NCBI GenBank assembly: GCA_934754855.1
Contig: CAKVJR010000010.1
Coordinates: forward strand, 1 to 26,147
Direction: 5' to 3'
Source of the DNA: an uncultured Candidatus Melainabacteria bacterium
GTDB taxonomy: Bacteria; Cyanobacteriota; Vampirovibrionia; Gastranaerophilales; Gastranaerophilaceae
DNA length: 26,147 nt
Shown here: positions 8,107-15,321 of the stretch, piece by piece
How positions within the stretch are numbered: the stretch's first letter is position 1
Layout: every line of letters begins with the position of its first letter
Position numbers and translations under genes: made by a program
The notes under the pieces: generated by a model
Told to the model about the DNA's origin: nothing
The model's input: only the letters and a program-made list of their open reading frames with translations
The model's database searches: none

Positions 8107-8826
8107 TTAAATTTCGTTCAACAAATTTTTGATAATTTCTGCTGAAATTTGTGCCGAATGATGTTCAAATTCGCCGAAATTTTCGGTTTTTGTTCCGTCA
8201 GCAAGGTCTGAAATTGCACGGACGATTAAAAACGGAATGTGGTTTAAAAAGGCGGTTTGAGCGATTGCGGCACTTTCCATTTCCGCTGCCGTTGCTCCGA
8301 AAAGTTCTTTCAATTCTTCTTTTTTTGCAGAAGTTCCGATGAACATATCGCCTGAGGCGATTAATCCTTTATGCAAATTATTTTCGGGCAGGGTTTTCTT
8401 TGCGACTTCCATAAATTTTTCGTTCAATTCTTCGTCAGAATAGAAAATCGTCGGCTCTTTCGGGTTAATTCCGTTGCAAATATAGCCTCTTGCGTAGCCT
8501 AATGCAGTTGCATCGAAATCGTGGTGAACTAATTTTGTTGCAATAACGACATCGCCGATGTGCAAATCTTCCGCAATGCCGCCTGCGACGCCCGTATTGA
8601 TGATATAGTCGGGTTGGAATTTGTCGGATAAAAATTGGGTGCAACTTGAGGCTGCCACTTTGCCGACGCCGCTTCTTGCAACGATGACTTCGTGTTTGCC
8701 GATTTGTCCTTTAAAAACGGTAAATCTGCCCGCTTGGATTTCTTCGGGATTTATGAGAAGTTTTCTCAAAAGTTCTATTTCGCAGTCCATAGCACCGATT
8801 ACGGCGATTTTTGAATTATTTTTCAT
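8107..8826 (-). CDS. mtnN: 5'-methylthioadenosine/S-adenosylhomocysteine nucleosidase
   Basis: 239 residues, full length for MtnN/Pfs. Key features are IAVIGAMDCEIELL at the N-terminus, VARSGVGKVAASS, NTGVAGGI, the base- and ribose-binding AAEMESAAIAQ (Met-Glu pair) and RAISDLADG with the catalytic Asp. The enzyme cleaves adenine from S-adenosylhomocysteine and methylthioadenosine in the cytosol. The start lies inside the end of luxS (11-base overlap), and GAGGAAAAAATGAC in the luxS tail supplies the ribosome binding site. The two genes therefore encode consecutive steps: SAH to S-ribosylhomocysteine, then to homocysteine and DPD, the AI-2 precursor. Confidence 0.96.
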   Translation of the reverse strand: MKNNSKIAVIGAMDCEIELLRKLLINPEEIQAGRFTVFKGQIGKHEVIVARSGVGKVAASSCTQFLSDKFQPDYIINTGVAGGIAEDLHIGDVVIATKLVHHDFDATALGYARGYICNGINPKEPTIFYSDEELNEKFMEVAKKTLPENNLHKGLIASGDMFIGTSAKKEELKELFGATAAEMESAAIAQTAFLNHIPFLIVRAISDLADGTKTENFGEFEHHSAQISAEIIKNLLNEI

Positions 8827-9283
8827 AAGTCATTTTTTCCTCTGTCCAATTTGCCAAAACGTTCAACATGTCCGTTGCTGTTGCTTTTGCACCTTGTAAG
8901 TTATGTTCTTTATAATTTCCGCATTCTTCACGTTTTGTTCCGGGAATTTCGCCGTCGAAATTTTTTATAAATTCAAAAGTATCTTTAATAAGCGAAAGAG
9001 CCTCGCTGTTTGAGATTGAGTTCCTTGTGAGGAAATAAAATCCTGTTCTGCAACCCATCGGACCGACGTAGATGATGTCGTTTGCGAATTTTGTATTTCT
9101 GACATAAGTTGCGAAAAGGTGTTCAAACGTGTGCATAGTGCCGTTTTCGAGGTAATCATTTTCGGGATTGTTCGGTTTTTTCATTCTGATGTCGTAAGTG
9201 ACTACATCGCCGTCAATTCTTGAGATGTACATACCTTTTTCCAACTTGTCGTGATTGACGCTGAAACTTGCTATTCTTTTCAT
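8816..9283 (-). CDS. luxS: S-ribosylhomocysteine lyase LuxS
   Basis: 155 residues from the ATG at 9283. That ATG has AGGAG six bases upstream; the frame extends further but without family similarity. The metal site is clear: HTFEH (the two His) and the downstream Cys in EECGNYKEHNL. The catalytic Cys lies in GPMGCRTGFYF. LuxS splits S-ribosylhomocysteine into homocysteine and DPD, which cyclises to AI-2. No sensing or uptake gene for AI-2 is visible here, so the role may be purely metabolic recycling. The gene leads the luxS-mtnN operon and has a good promoter (9304-9332). Confidence 0.96.
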   Translation of the reverse strand: MKRIASFSVNHDKLEKGMYISRIDGDVVTYDIRMKKPNNPENDYLENGTMHTFEHLFATYVRNTKFANDIIYVGPMGCRTGFYFLTRNSISNSEALSLIKDTFEFIKNFDGEIPGTKREECGNYKEHNLQGAKATATDMLNVLANWTEEKMTYEK

Positions 9284-9303
9284 AATTTCTCCTGTTTGGA
9301 AAA

Positions 9304-9332
9304 ATTTTACAACAATCGAGGGGATTTTGAAA
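9304..9332 (-). promoter_or_regulatory. Promoter of luxS-mtnN
   Basis: On the minus strand there is TTTCAA, 17 bases, then TAAAAT. Initiation would fall near 9297, about 14 bases before the ATG, leaving room for the AGGAG site. Confidence 0.5.
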
Positions 9333-9402
9333 GGAAAAATTACCCTAAATTGCTCGAAATTATTATTTGTGACATAGCATTTTAAATTTGCAAAAAATGT
9401 AG

Positions 9403-9408
9403 TAAAAT
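9403..9408 (+). promoter_or_regulatory. Candidate -10 box for the DUF2157 gene
   Basis: TAAAAT lies 22 bases before the ATG, with AAGGAG placed ideally between them. The -35 region is weak. It would act divergently to the luxS promoter. Confidence 0.35.
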
Positions 9409-9430
9409 TGTTTCCATATAAGGAGTTTGT

Positions 9431-10573
9431 ATGGAAAAAATGATTAATAAATGGCTTGCTGATGGTCTGATAAATCAGGAACTTGCAGAAGTTTTGACAC
9501 AAAGTGTTAAGGAAGAAAAAGCAAAACTGCACAGAACCCGATTAAATATTTGCATTTATACCGTTTCGGCAATTCTCATCGGAATCGGTATCATAGCGTT
9601 TATTTCCGCAAATGATTGGCTTTTGGCGTTGTTGACGTCGCTGCCGATTTTGAAAATTTTGATTATGTTGGTGTTGACTGTTTCATCGTTATTTTTTGGC
9701 TACAAGTTGGTGTATGAGAAAAATAAATTCCCGAAACTCGGGCATGCGATGATATTTTTGTCCGCTTTATTAATCGGCGGAACTTATGCGTTGACGGGGC
9801 AAACTTATCACATAAATGCACACAACAGTTCGTTAATGTTTTTGTGGCTTTTGAGCATTTTGCCCGTCGCTTACTTATTCAAAAATTTTGCCGTAAACGT
9901 TGTCGCTATTGTGTTATACATATTGGGCATAATTTATTATTATATGGAATTACATCTCGATTTGGGGCTTACGTGGACTGTTTTCATTCCTATTTTGTTG
10001 GGGGCGACTTTGTACAGCGTTGGCAATATTCCTGTTATTGTTGAAAAATTTAATAATTTCTCGATGTCTTATAAATTAACGGGGTTGGCTCCGATATTTG
10101 TAACTCTTTTGATTTTGACCTGCTCGGCAGAAGCAACTTATAAACAAACTTCGCTTTATTACATAATTCCGATTGTTTTGCTCATCGGGTTAAATCTCAT
10201 TAATTTTCTGACAAATAAAAACCGCAAATTGTTGTTTAAAATTGAAACGGGTTATATTGTCGTACTTTTGCTCTTTTTACTTTTAATAATTTCTTTAACG
10301 AAAGTGGCTGTTCCAGCCGTTATGGTTTTTGCAAATTTGGCGATAATTGCGATGATTGCGTGCGGATATAATTATGGCTATAAATTTGAATATAACAATA
10401 TGGTTGCACTCTCAAACTGGTTTTTAATAATATATTTGACCGTGAATTATTGCCGTTGGGGTTGGGATATGCAGGATAAGGCGTTATTCTTTATTCTTGG
10501 CGGTATCGGTCTGCTCACTATCGGAATGTTTTTGGAAAATAAAAGAAAAAAAATTATAAACAAGGATAATTAA
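9431..10573 (+). CDS. DUF2157-type polytopic membrane protein
   Basis: 380 residues. A short soluble N-terminal segment (KWLADGLINQELAEVL, about 1-40) resembles the regulatory-looking head of DUF2157 proteins. It is followed by about 10-12 membrane helices and a basic C-terminal tail (ENKRKKIINKDN). A motif GGTYALTGQTYH near residue 118 is typical of this family. The biochemical function of the family is unknown. A strong AGGAG precedes the ATG. The stop is one base before the start of the GDYXXLXY gene, a pairing commonly seen for these two families, which suggests that the two products act together in the membrane. Confidence 0.8.
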   Translation: MEKMINKWLADGLINQELAEVLTQSVKEEKAKLHRTRLNICIYTVSAILIGIGIIAFISANDWLLALLTSLPILKILIMLVLTVSSLFFGYKLVYEKNKFPKLGHAMIFLSALLIGGTYALTGQTYHINAHNSSLMFLWLLSILPVAYLFKNFAVNVVAIVLYILGIIYYYMELHLDLGLTWTVFIPILLGATLYSVGNIPVIVEKFNNFSMSYKLTGLAPIFVTLLILTCSAEATYKQTSLYYIIPIVLLIGLNLINFLTNKNRKLLFKIETGYIVVLLLFLLLIISLTKVAVPAVMVFANLAIIAMIACGYNYGYKFEYNNMVALSNWFLIIYLTVNYCRWGWDMQDKALFFILGGIGLLTIGMFLENKRKKIINKDN

Positions 10574-10574
10574 T

Positions 10575-11084
10575 ATGAACTTAAAAAAGTTAACCATAAT
10601 CATTTGTCTTATTTGGACGGCAATTGTCGCTTGTTGGGTGATAAAAGACGAATACACTCTGATAACAGGCAGAGAGGTTTTGTTAAAAACAATTCCCGTT
10701 GACCCGAAAGATTTATTAATGGGCGATTATGTTACCTTAAACTACGCTATAAGCCGCATTCCGTATAAATTTCAAAATCCCGATTTTTACGCAAATGAAG
10801 AGGTCTTTGTCGTTTTGAAAATCGATGAAAACAATATAGCGTCAATAGATAATATTGTGACGGGAAATAATCCGCCTCATTCACTTTGCATAAAAGGTAA
10901 AATTTCAAAAAATAACGCCTCGTCCTTTAGAAATGCAAGAATAGTTTACGGCATAGAAAGTTATTACGTAAAAGAACATACGGGCAGAATTTTGGAAAAG
11001 GACTTGCGAAACGGTGCCTTGGTAAGAGTTCGCATAGATAAATATGGAAATGCTAAAGTCAAAGGCTTTGCGGAAAATAAATAA
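10575..11084 (+). CDS. GDYXXLXY domain membrane-anchored protein
   Basis: 169 residues. One N-terminal membrane helix (about 5-22, LTIIICLIWTAIVACWVI) anchors an extracytoplasmic beta-rich domain. The family signature is seen as MGDYVTLNYAIS (GDY-x-x-L-x-Y), following VDPKDLL. C-terminal features (YYVKEHTGR and RVRIDKYGNAKVKGF) also fit. The function of the family is unknown. It is coupled to the upstream DUF2157 gene by a one-base gap, and its ribosome binding site (AAGGA) lies inside that gene. Conserved pairing of these families implies a complex. Confidence 0.85.
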   Translation: MNLKKLTIIICLIWTAIVACWVIKDEYTLITGREVLLKTIPVDPKDLLMGDYVTLNYAISRIPYKFQNPDFYANEEVFVVLKIDENNIASIDNIVTGNNPPHSLCIKGKISKNNASSFRNARIVYGIESYYVKEHTGRILEKDLRNGALVRVRIDKYGNAKVKGFAENK

Positions 11085-11145
11085 ATTCTTAATCATGTAC
11101 TGCGAACGAGAAGTAAAATACTTTTGTTGTCAGGTTCAAAATCGT

Positions 11146-11174
11146 TGTCATTCTGAGCGAAGCGAAGAATCTTT
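11146..11174 (+). repeat. Palindromic intergenic repeat, type A, copy 1
   Basis: The core TCATTCTGAGCGAAGCGAAG is followed by AATCTTT and can fold on itself (ATTCT with AGAAT). A diverged inverted copy lies at 11192-11221. This sequence style is familiar from dispersed intergenic repeats in many gut bacteria. Confidence 0.65.
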
Positions 11175-11191
11175 ATTTCAATGCCAAAAAC

Positions 11192-11221
11192 AGATACTTC
11201 ACCTGCGGCTCAGTATGATGA
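11192..11221 (-). repeat. Palindromic intergenic repeat, type A, copy 2 (inverted, diverged)
   Basis: It reads AGATACTTCACCTGCGGCTC followed by AGTATGATGA, which matches the reverse complement of copy 1 at most positions (AGAT-CTTC-GCTCAG-ATGA conserved). The two copies form an inverted pair 17 bases apart. Confidence 0.55.
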
Positions 11222-11257
11222 TGAATGTATAAAATTTTCCAACAATGAGTAAACACC

Positions 11258-11286
11258 GGATTGCTTCACTTCGTTCGCAATGACAG
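11258..11286 (-). repeat. Palindromic intergenic repeat, type B, copy 1
   Basis: GGATTGCTTCACTTCGTTCG followed by CAATGACAG. The ends GGATTGC and GCAATGACA match in inverted form those of the element at 11312-11349. Confidence 0.6.
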
Positions 11287-11311
11287 GGAATAAAGAAATT
11301 TAAGCGGTAAA

Positions 11312-11349
11312 TGTCATTGCGAGAAAATCTTTGATTTTCGTGGCAATCC
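11312..11349 (+). repeat. Palindromic intergenic repeat, type B, copy 2
   Basis: It runs from TGTCATTGCGAG to GTGGCAATCC. An internal hairpin pairs GAAAATC with GATTTTC around a TTT loop and ATTGC with GCAAT outside it. Relative to copy 1 it is inverted and has a different centre. Confidence 0.6.
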
Positions 11350-11411
11350 AGAAACCACGTATTTATCTGATGAATCCCTAAAACACAATCAAATCTCCTT
11401 AGTGGAAAAAA

Positions 11412-11455
11412 TGGCGGTAACGGGAATTTTTTAGTCTTGAACGATGCCCGTTAGT
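11412..11455 (-). pseudogene. Degenerate tRNA-like remnant (3' end of the tRNA-Glu duplicated)
   Basis: The 14 bases TGGCGGTAACGGGA at 11412-11425 repeat exactly the 3' end of the tRNA-Glu at 11466-11479. ACGATGCC at 11441-11448 repeats the tRNA's 5' side at 11527-11534. The part between is about 30 bases shorter, with no anticodon arm. It looks like a duplicated tRNA with an internal deletion, or the left-over of an insertion at the tRNA 3' end. Confidence 0.45.
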
Positions 11456-11465
11456 CCCTCAAAAT

Positions 11466-11537
11466 TGGCGGTAACGGGATTCGAACCCGTGTCAACAGAA
11501 TGAGAATCTGCTATCCTAACCCCTAGACGATGCCGCT
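11466..11537 (-). tRNA. tRNA-Glu (anticodon CTC), imperfect acceptor stem
   Basis: The minus strand has U8, the D-arm GTC-TAGGGGTTA-GGAT, the anticodon arm GCAGA-TTCTCAT-TCTGT with anticodon CTC, and the T-arm ACGGG-TTCGAAT-CCCGT. The discriminator is A and CCA is not encoded. The acceptor strands AGCGGCA and TACCGCC pair at five of seven positions; 1-72 and 6-67 are A-C mismatches. It is isolated, downstream of the metallopeptidase gene and its terminator. It is clearly tRNA-derived and reads as Glu; whether it is fully functional is less sure given the acceptor mismatches and the remnant beside it. Confidence 0.8.
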
Positions 11538-11587
11538 GAGTTCGATTTTATTTTCTTCCAAAAATATTTTTAAATCAAGCAAAAACT

Positions 11588-11618
11588 AAAAAAAGACCGC
11601 CATTTGACGGTCTTTTTT
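11588..11618 (-). terminator. Intrinsic terminator after the metallopeptidase gene
   Basis: The stem AAAAAAGACCG / CGGTCTTTTTT has an 8-base loop that can pair further. It has a T-run on both strands and lies 13 bases beyond the stop at 11632. Confidence 0.85.
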
Positions 11619-11631
11619 AATCCTCGGGATT

Positions 11632-13374
11632 TTATTCTTTCGCAAGTTTGTCAGCGAGCGGCGTTTCAAGATAACCGTTCAATTTTTTACTGATTTTCCT
11701 TACATTTTTTGCAACATTTTCGCACGCATCGTCCCAAACAAAATACTCATTAACGTATTTTTCTGCCTCGTTGACATCTTGTGAAAGTTGTACTCTGATG
11801 GCTTCTTTGAGCATTTTTTGTGCTGCCGGAACAACATTTTCGACATTGACGTGAATTATGCCGTTTTCGTTTACAACGACTGCATTTTCACGTTCCAAGA
11901 AGTTCGTTTGCATAACAGAGCGAACTCTATGTGCTTGTGTTAATTCGGGTTTTGCTTTCAAGAAGTTGTCAACCGCAAATGACACAAGGATTTGAAGCCT
12001 TTGTTCTTCTGAATACATACCTTTTTCTGTCAACATATCAATGCAGGAAATTGCACCGACATCAGCCTTGTGTTCTTCAATGATGGATTGATATTTGCCC
12101 AATTTTTCACGACCTTGTGTAGGTCCTAAAGAGTGGGTGTTTTCGTGTCCGATTGTGAACCAATGGTCAGCCTCAAGGTTGTAATATTTGTGCTGTTCGG
12201 GGTCAAGAATTGCGTCAAGTCTTTCTTTGACTTTTTCTGGTTTTGCACCCAATCTGATTTGGCGGTGATAAACATTTCTTCTTCCTCCGCCGATTGTCAA
12301 AGACATTTTGTCATCGTTCGGCAAGTTTTCAGCAAGCGTAACCCCGCCTCGATATGCACCGCAATCGCCCGCCAACATTAACAAATCGACATCAACCATT
12401 GTTTGTTTGCTATCGCCTTCGGGTTTGATATTTTGTTCATATTGGTCGTTAAACGGCATCAATTTTGCCATTTCGGGCAAGAATTTTTTGATTTTTAAAA
12501 GGTCATTTGTGCTTTCTTTATTGACAATTCCGACACGGCAACCCAAAGAATCTTTCGGGTAAACCTGAATGCCTCTCTCATCAAGCATTCCGAGAAGTTC
12601 TTTGTTTTCGGAAATACTTGTCGAAAGTGTATCGTCATAACATTCTCTTGTAATCGTGAGTTCAAGCGGTGTGTCTTGCAAAGTTGCCCATTTTTTGTCT
12701 GCATAAGCATCTGTCATTGGGTCAGCAACTCTCAAAGCCTTTGCCTGTAATTTTAAATATTCTGCAAAATCAGCATTTGTTGATGTTTCTGCCGCTTTTT
12801 CAAATTCTTGTGCCATTTTTTCAAATTCATCTTTGAAAAGTTCTGTATAATCAACCGCTTTAAGGTTTTCGCCGTCACGGAATACAACCGAGCGTTGATT
12901 TACAATTTTCGCAACTTCTTCATCTTTTCCGTCTTTGAGCATTTTAATCAAAATATTTTGGAACTCATCAGCCTTTAAGTCTTGCGGATAAAATCCTTTG
13001 CCGTCAGTTTCCTCAACCCCTTTGGCAAGGTTAATCATATTCGATTCGGTATCGAGAGCATTCATTCCCTTTTGACCCAAAAATAATTTCATTGTCATTT
13101 CGGCATCTTTATTGCCGTTTGCGATTTCTTTCTTTAAAAATTCTCTGAACGGAATATTTTTTGGGTTGTCCAATTTCAAATGCACTTCTTCCAAAATTTT
13201 TCCCGCTTTTACAAGGTGCTTGAGGGTTTCTTTATCCCCGTCAGCCAAGTTTTCAAATTCGGGTGCGTCAACATTTAACATTGTCGTTGAGGGCAATGCA
13301 TCTTTATTCGTTCTTCTTTCGAGTTCTTCAGTCGAAAGTCCGAGTTCAAATTGTTCATTTTCTTGATTTTTCAA
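11632..13374 (-). CDS. M49 (dipeptidyl peptidase III)-like zinc metallopeptidase
   Basis: 580 residues. The zinc motif is HENTH (H410-E411, H414) in FTIGHENTHSLGP. The third-ligand region EEHKAD (433-438) follows about 20 residues later, the spacing seen in DPP III-like proteins and in the M49-like part of some NUDIX-linked proteins. LAENLPNDDK near residue 348 also matches the family's LPND stretch. The N-terminal 200 residues are helical and charged. There is no signal peptide, so a cytosolic peptidase is likely, perhaps for oligopeptide turnover; the substrate is unknown. The start is TTG at 13374, supported by AAAGGA eight bases before it; the first in-frame ATG is about 30 codons further in. 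It lies 43 bases after kdsC and may be co-transcribed. Confidence 0.75.
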   Translation of the reverse strand: MKNQENEQFELGLSTEELERRTNKDALPSTTMLNVDAPEFENLADGDKETLKHLVKAGKILEEVHLKLDNPKNIPFREFLKKEIANGNKDAEMTMKLFLGQKGMNALDTESNMINLAKGVEETDGKGFYPQDLKADEFQNILIKMLKDGKDEEVAKIVNQRSVVFRDGENLKAVDYTELFKDEFEKMAQEFEKAAETSTNADFAEYLKLQAKALRVADPMTDAYADKKWATLQDTPLELTITRECYDDTLSTSISENKELLGMLDERGIQVYPKDSLGCRVGIVNKESTNDLLKIKKFLPEMAKLMPFNDQYEQNIKPEGDSKQTMVDVDLLMLAGDCGAYRGGVTLAENLPNDDKMSLTIGGGRRNVYHRQIRLGAKPEKVKERLDAILDPEQHKYYNLEADHWFTIGHENTHSLGPTQGREKLGKYQSIIEEHKADVGAISCIDMLTEKGMYSEEQRLQILVSFAVDNFLKAKPELTQAHRVRSVMQTNFLERENAVVVNENGIIHVNVENVVPAAQKMLKEAIRVQLSQDVNEAEKYVNEYFVWDDACENVAKNVRKISKKLNGYLETPLADKLAKE

Positions 13375-13417
13375 TTTAAAATCCTTTCTCGTTATATTAA
13401 AATTTTTTATGACAAAA

Positions 13418-13915
13418 TTAAGGTCTGTTTTTCAGAATTAAATCGCAAAGTTCCCTGACAGCACCGTGTCCGCCCAATCTGTTCGTGACAAATCTTGATG
13501 CTTTAATGACTTCCGGAACAGCATCTTTCGGGCATGAGGGCAATCCGACTTTTCTGAGTACGCACAAATCGGGCAAATCATCGCCCATATAAGCAACTTC
13601 GTCGAATTTTAATTCATAATCGTCAACAACTTCGTCAAGTGCGTATTCTTTATTTTTTTGTCCCTGATAAATTCTCGTAAATCCAAGGTCCGTAAATCTT
13701 TTTTCGACCATATAGGATTCTTTTGCTGTGATGACAACTGTCTTAATCCCTGCTCTTTTAAGCATTACAAGACCTTGTCCGTCTTTTGCGTTAAAAACTT
13801 TATATTCTTTTCCGTCTTGGTCGTAAATCAGCCCGCCGTCTGTCATTACGCCGTCAACATCGAAAATGGCGATTTTGATTTTTGCCGCCGCTTTGTTAAG
13901 TTCATCTTCTTTCAT
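13418..13915 (-). CDS. kdsC: 3-deoxy-D-manno-octulosonate-8-phosphate phosphatase
   Basis: 165 residues from the ATG at 13915, which has GGAG eight bases upstream; an in-frame TTG three codons earlier is less likely. HAD phosphatase of the small tetrameric KdsC type: FDVDGVMTDG (nucleophile D19, acid D21), KVFNAKDGQGLVMLKRAGI, ITAKES in place of the more usual ITGR-type motif, MGDDLPDL (metal Asp pair) and the C-terminal GGHGAVREL typical of KdsC. It removes phosphate from Kdo-8-P in the cytosol, on the way to CMP-Kdo for lipopolysaccharide. The ATG follows the kdsD stop by one base, so translation is coupled. Distant YrbI-type or nonulosonate phosphatases share these motifs, but the kdsD neighbour supports KdsC. 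Confidence 0.93.
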   Translation of the reverse strand: MKEDELNKAAAKIKIAIFDVDGVMTDGGLIYDQDGKEYKVFNAKDGQGLVMLKRAGIKTVVITAKESYMVEKRFTDLGFTRIYQGQKNKEYALDEVVDDYELKFDEVAYMGDDLPDLCVLRKVGLPSCPKDAVPEVIKASRFVTNRLGGHGAVRELCDLILKNRP

Positions 13916-13916
13916 A

Positions 13917-14903
13917 TTATGCAACTCCGGCTCTTAATAAATTGTGTATGTGAATTATGCCCGTCGGGCGTTTTTCTTCGTCACAAACCGCAAGGCTTGT
14001 GATTGAATATTTTTCCATCAAAGCAAGTGCTTTTACCGCAAGTGCTTTTTCTGTCGTGGTTTTCGGATTTTTTGTCATGACATCTTTTGTGATAAGTTCA
14101 TCAACTTTTAAATGTTTCATCAAAATTCTTCTGATGTCACCGTCTGTCAAAACTCCTGTCATTTTGCCACTTTCGTCCGTCAAAATAACACAACCCAATT
14201 TTTTCTCGGAAATAATTTTGACAACGTCCAAAAATTTAGTATTTTCATCTGCAATCGGCAATTCTTCCCCTCTTATCATCAAGTCGCCGACAGTGTATAA
14301 AACACCTTTGCCGAGAGAGCCTGACGGGTGGAATAACAAGAAGTCTTCCGCCGAAAATCCTCTTTTTTGCAACAAACAAATCGCAAGTGCATCACCCATC
14401 GCAAGTGCTGCCGTCGTACTTGCCGTCGGTGCTTTTCCTAACGGGCATGCCTCTTGTTCAACCGATACGTCAAAAACTATATCTGCTCTGTTCGCAAGTG
14501 TTGAGGTCGTTTTTCCCACAAACGCTATCAGCGGAACCTCAAATCTTTTTATTAACGGGAGAAGATTTAATAATTCCGAAGTTTCTCCGCTGTTTGAAAG
14601 GGCAATAACCACGTCCTGTCTTGTAATTACCCCCGAATCACCGTGAGTACTTTCCGCAGGGTGAAGAAAATATGCAGGTGTGCCTGTCGAGGAGAGGGTT
14701 GCGGCAATTTTTCGCCCGATATGTCCTGATTTTCCCATTCCCGTTACAATAACACGTCCCTTACTCTTGATAATTGTATCAAGTGCCAACAAAAGGTTTT
14801 CGCCTATTCTGCCCTTCAATTCCGTTATTGATTTCGCTTCTATATCAAGTACCGATTTCGCAAGTTCTATCGGTGTGTCTAAATTTAATTGTATTGCCGT
14901 CAT
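13917..14903 (-). CDS. kdsD: Arabinose-5-phosphate isomerase
   Basis: 328 residues from the ATG at 14903, which has AGGGAG six bases upstream; a GTG six codons earlier lacks a site. An N-terminal SIS domain (about 35-185) holds GMGKSGHIGRKIAATLSSTG and HPAESTHGDSG, the KdsD/KpsF signature. Two CBS domains fill the C-terminus (about 205-328), with TGVLTDGDIRR and a final TGIIHIHNLLRAG. The enzyme converts ribulose-5-phosphate to arabinose-5-phosphate, the first committed step to Kdo. With kdsC downstream this is a two-gene Kdo unit; kdsA and kdsB are not in the window. CBS domains often respond to nucleotides, but that is not shown here. Confidence 0.95.
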   Translation of the reverse strand: MTAIQLNLDTPIELAKSVLDIEAKSITELKGRIGENLLLALDTIIKSKGRVIVTGMGKSGHIGRKIAATLSSTGTPAYFLHPAESTHGDSGVITRQDVVIALSNSGETSELLNLLPLIKRFEVPLIAFVGKTTSTLANRADIVFDVSVEQEACPLGKAPTASTTAALAMGDALAICLLQKRGFSAEDFLLFHPSGSLGKGVLYTVGDLMIRGEELPIADENTKFLDVVKIISEKKLGCVILTDESGKMTGVLTDGDIRRILMKHLKVDELITKDVMTKNPKTTTEKALAVKALALMEKYSITSLAVCDEEKRPTGIIHIHNLLRAGVA

Positions 14904-15321
14904 AAGTTTCTCCCTGCTCACATTTTACCAAAAAACGTATTTATGGGCTACTTTTCGGAGATTTTGCAACATATTGAAAACTTTTTGCAAAATCGTAAAT
15001 ATTGTTTACAAAATTTTACAAAAAATATTTTAAATTTTTCGGGGGATATTTTTTGCAAAAAAATTTTTTTTATGGGTTAAAACGCTTGTATTCATTGAAC
15101 ATTTTGAGGTGACGAAAATAACATCAAGCGATTTGTAGCATTTGAATTGAAGTTATAAATACTAAAAATACAGAAGGTTGAGTATTTTTTTATGTTAAGT
15201 ATTTTTCAAACGGGCAAAAACGGTATATTATAAATAGTAATGCAGAATAGTTTTTAAGTTTCTGAAGAATTAATTTTATATATAAATAGGAACTTTCGGG
15301 TTCTTACGAGAAAAATAAAGA
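14904..15321. other. Divergent intergenic region, very AT-rich
   Basis: No gene is supported. On the kdsD side there is a TAAAAT (minus, 14922-14927) close to the start. On the pilP side there are candidate boxes around 15204-15234 and a small hairpin (AGGAAC / GTTCTT, 15288-15305) shortly before the start. Two near-identical GTATTTTT tracts lie at 15182-15207. Nothing else stands out. Confidence 0.5.
15204..15234 (+). promoter_or_regulatory. Candidate promoter of the pilP-secretin pair
   Basis: TTCAAA (15205-15210), 18 bases, then TATAAA (15229-15234). This gives a leader of about 80 nt that contains a short hairpin at 15288-15305. Confidence 0.3.

Larger units (their letters stand above)
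11085..11465. other. Non-coding repeat-rich region
   Basis: No convincing gene; the short open frames here lack family features. It contains two inverted pairs of short palindromic repeats (listed separately) and a tRNA-like remnant. No clear intrinsic terminator follows the GDYXXLXY gene, but the first palindrome could slow polymerase. Confidence 0.6.

Noticed and set aside
9284..9430. SAM or SAH riboswitch upstream of luxS-mtnN
   Set aside because: The predicted leader is only about 14 bases, too short for a riboswitch.
9284..9532. Longer N-terminus for LuxS reaching 9532
   Set aside because: The extra residues are unlike LuxS and overlap the divergent gene; the ATG at 9283 has AGGAG at the right distance.
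11044..11232. Small plus-strand gene in the region after the GDYXXLXY gene
   Set aside because: The frame only reads through the end of that gene and the palindromic repeats; no start signal or conserved sequence.
11085..11465. CRISPR array in the repeat-rich region
   Set aside because: Repeats are few, inverted and irregularly spaced, with no constant spacer length.
13957..14646. 229-codon plus-strand frame opposite kdsD
   Set aside because: kdsD has full SIS and CBS motifs; the opposite frame has no recognisable domain.
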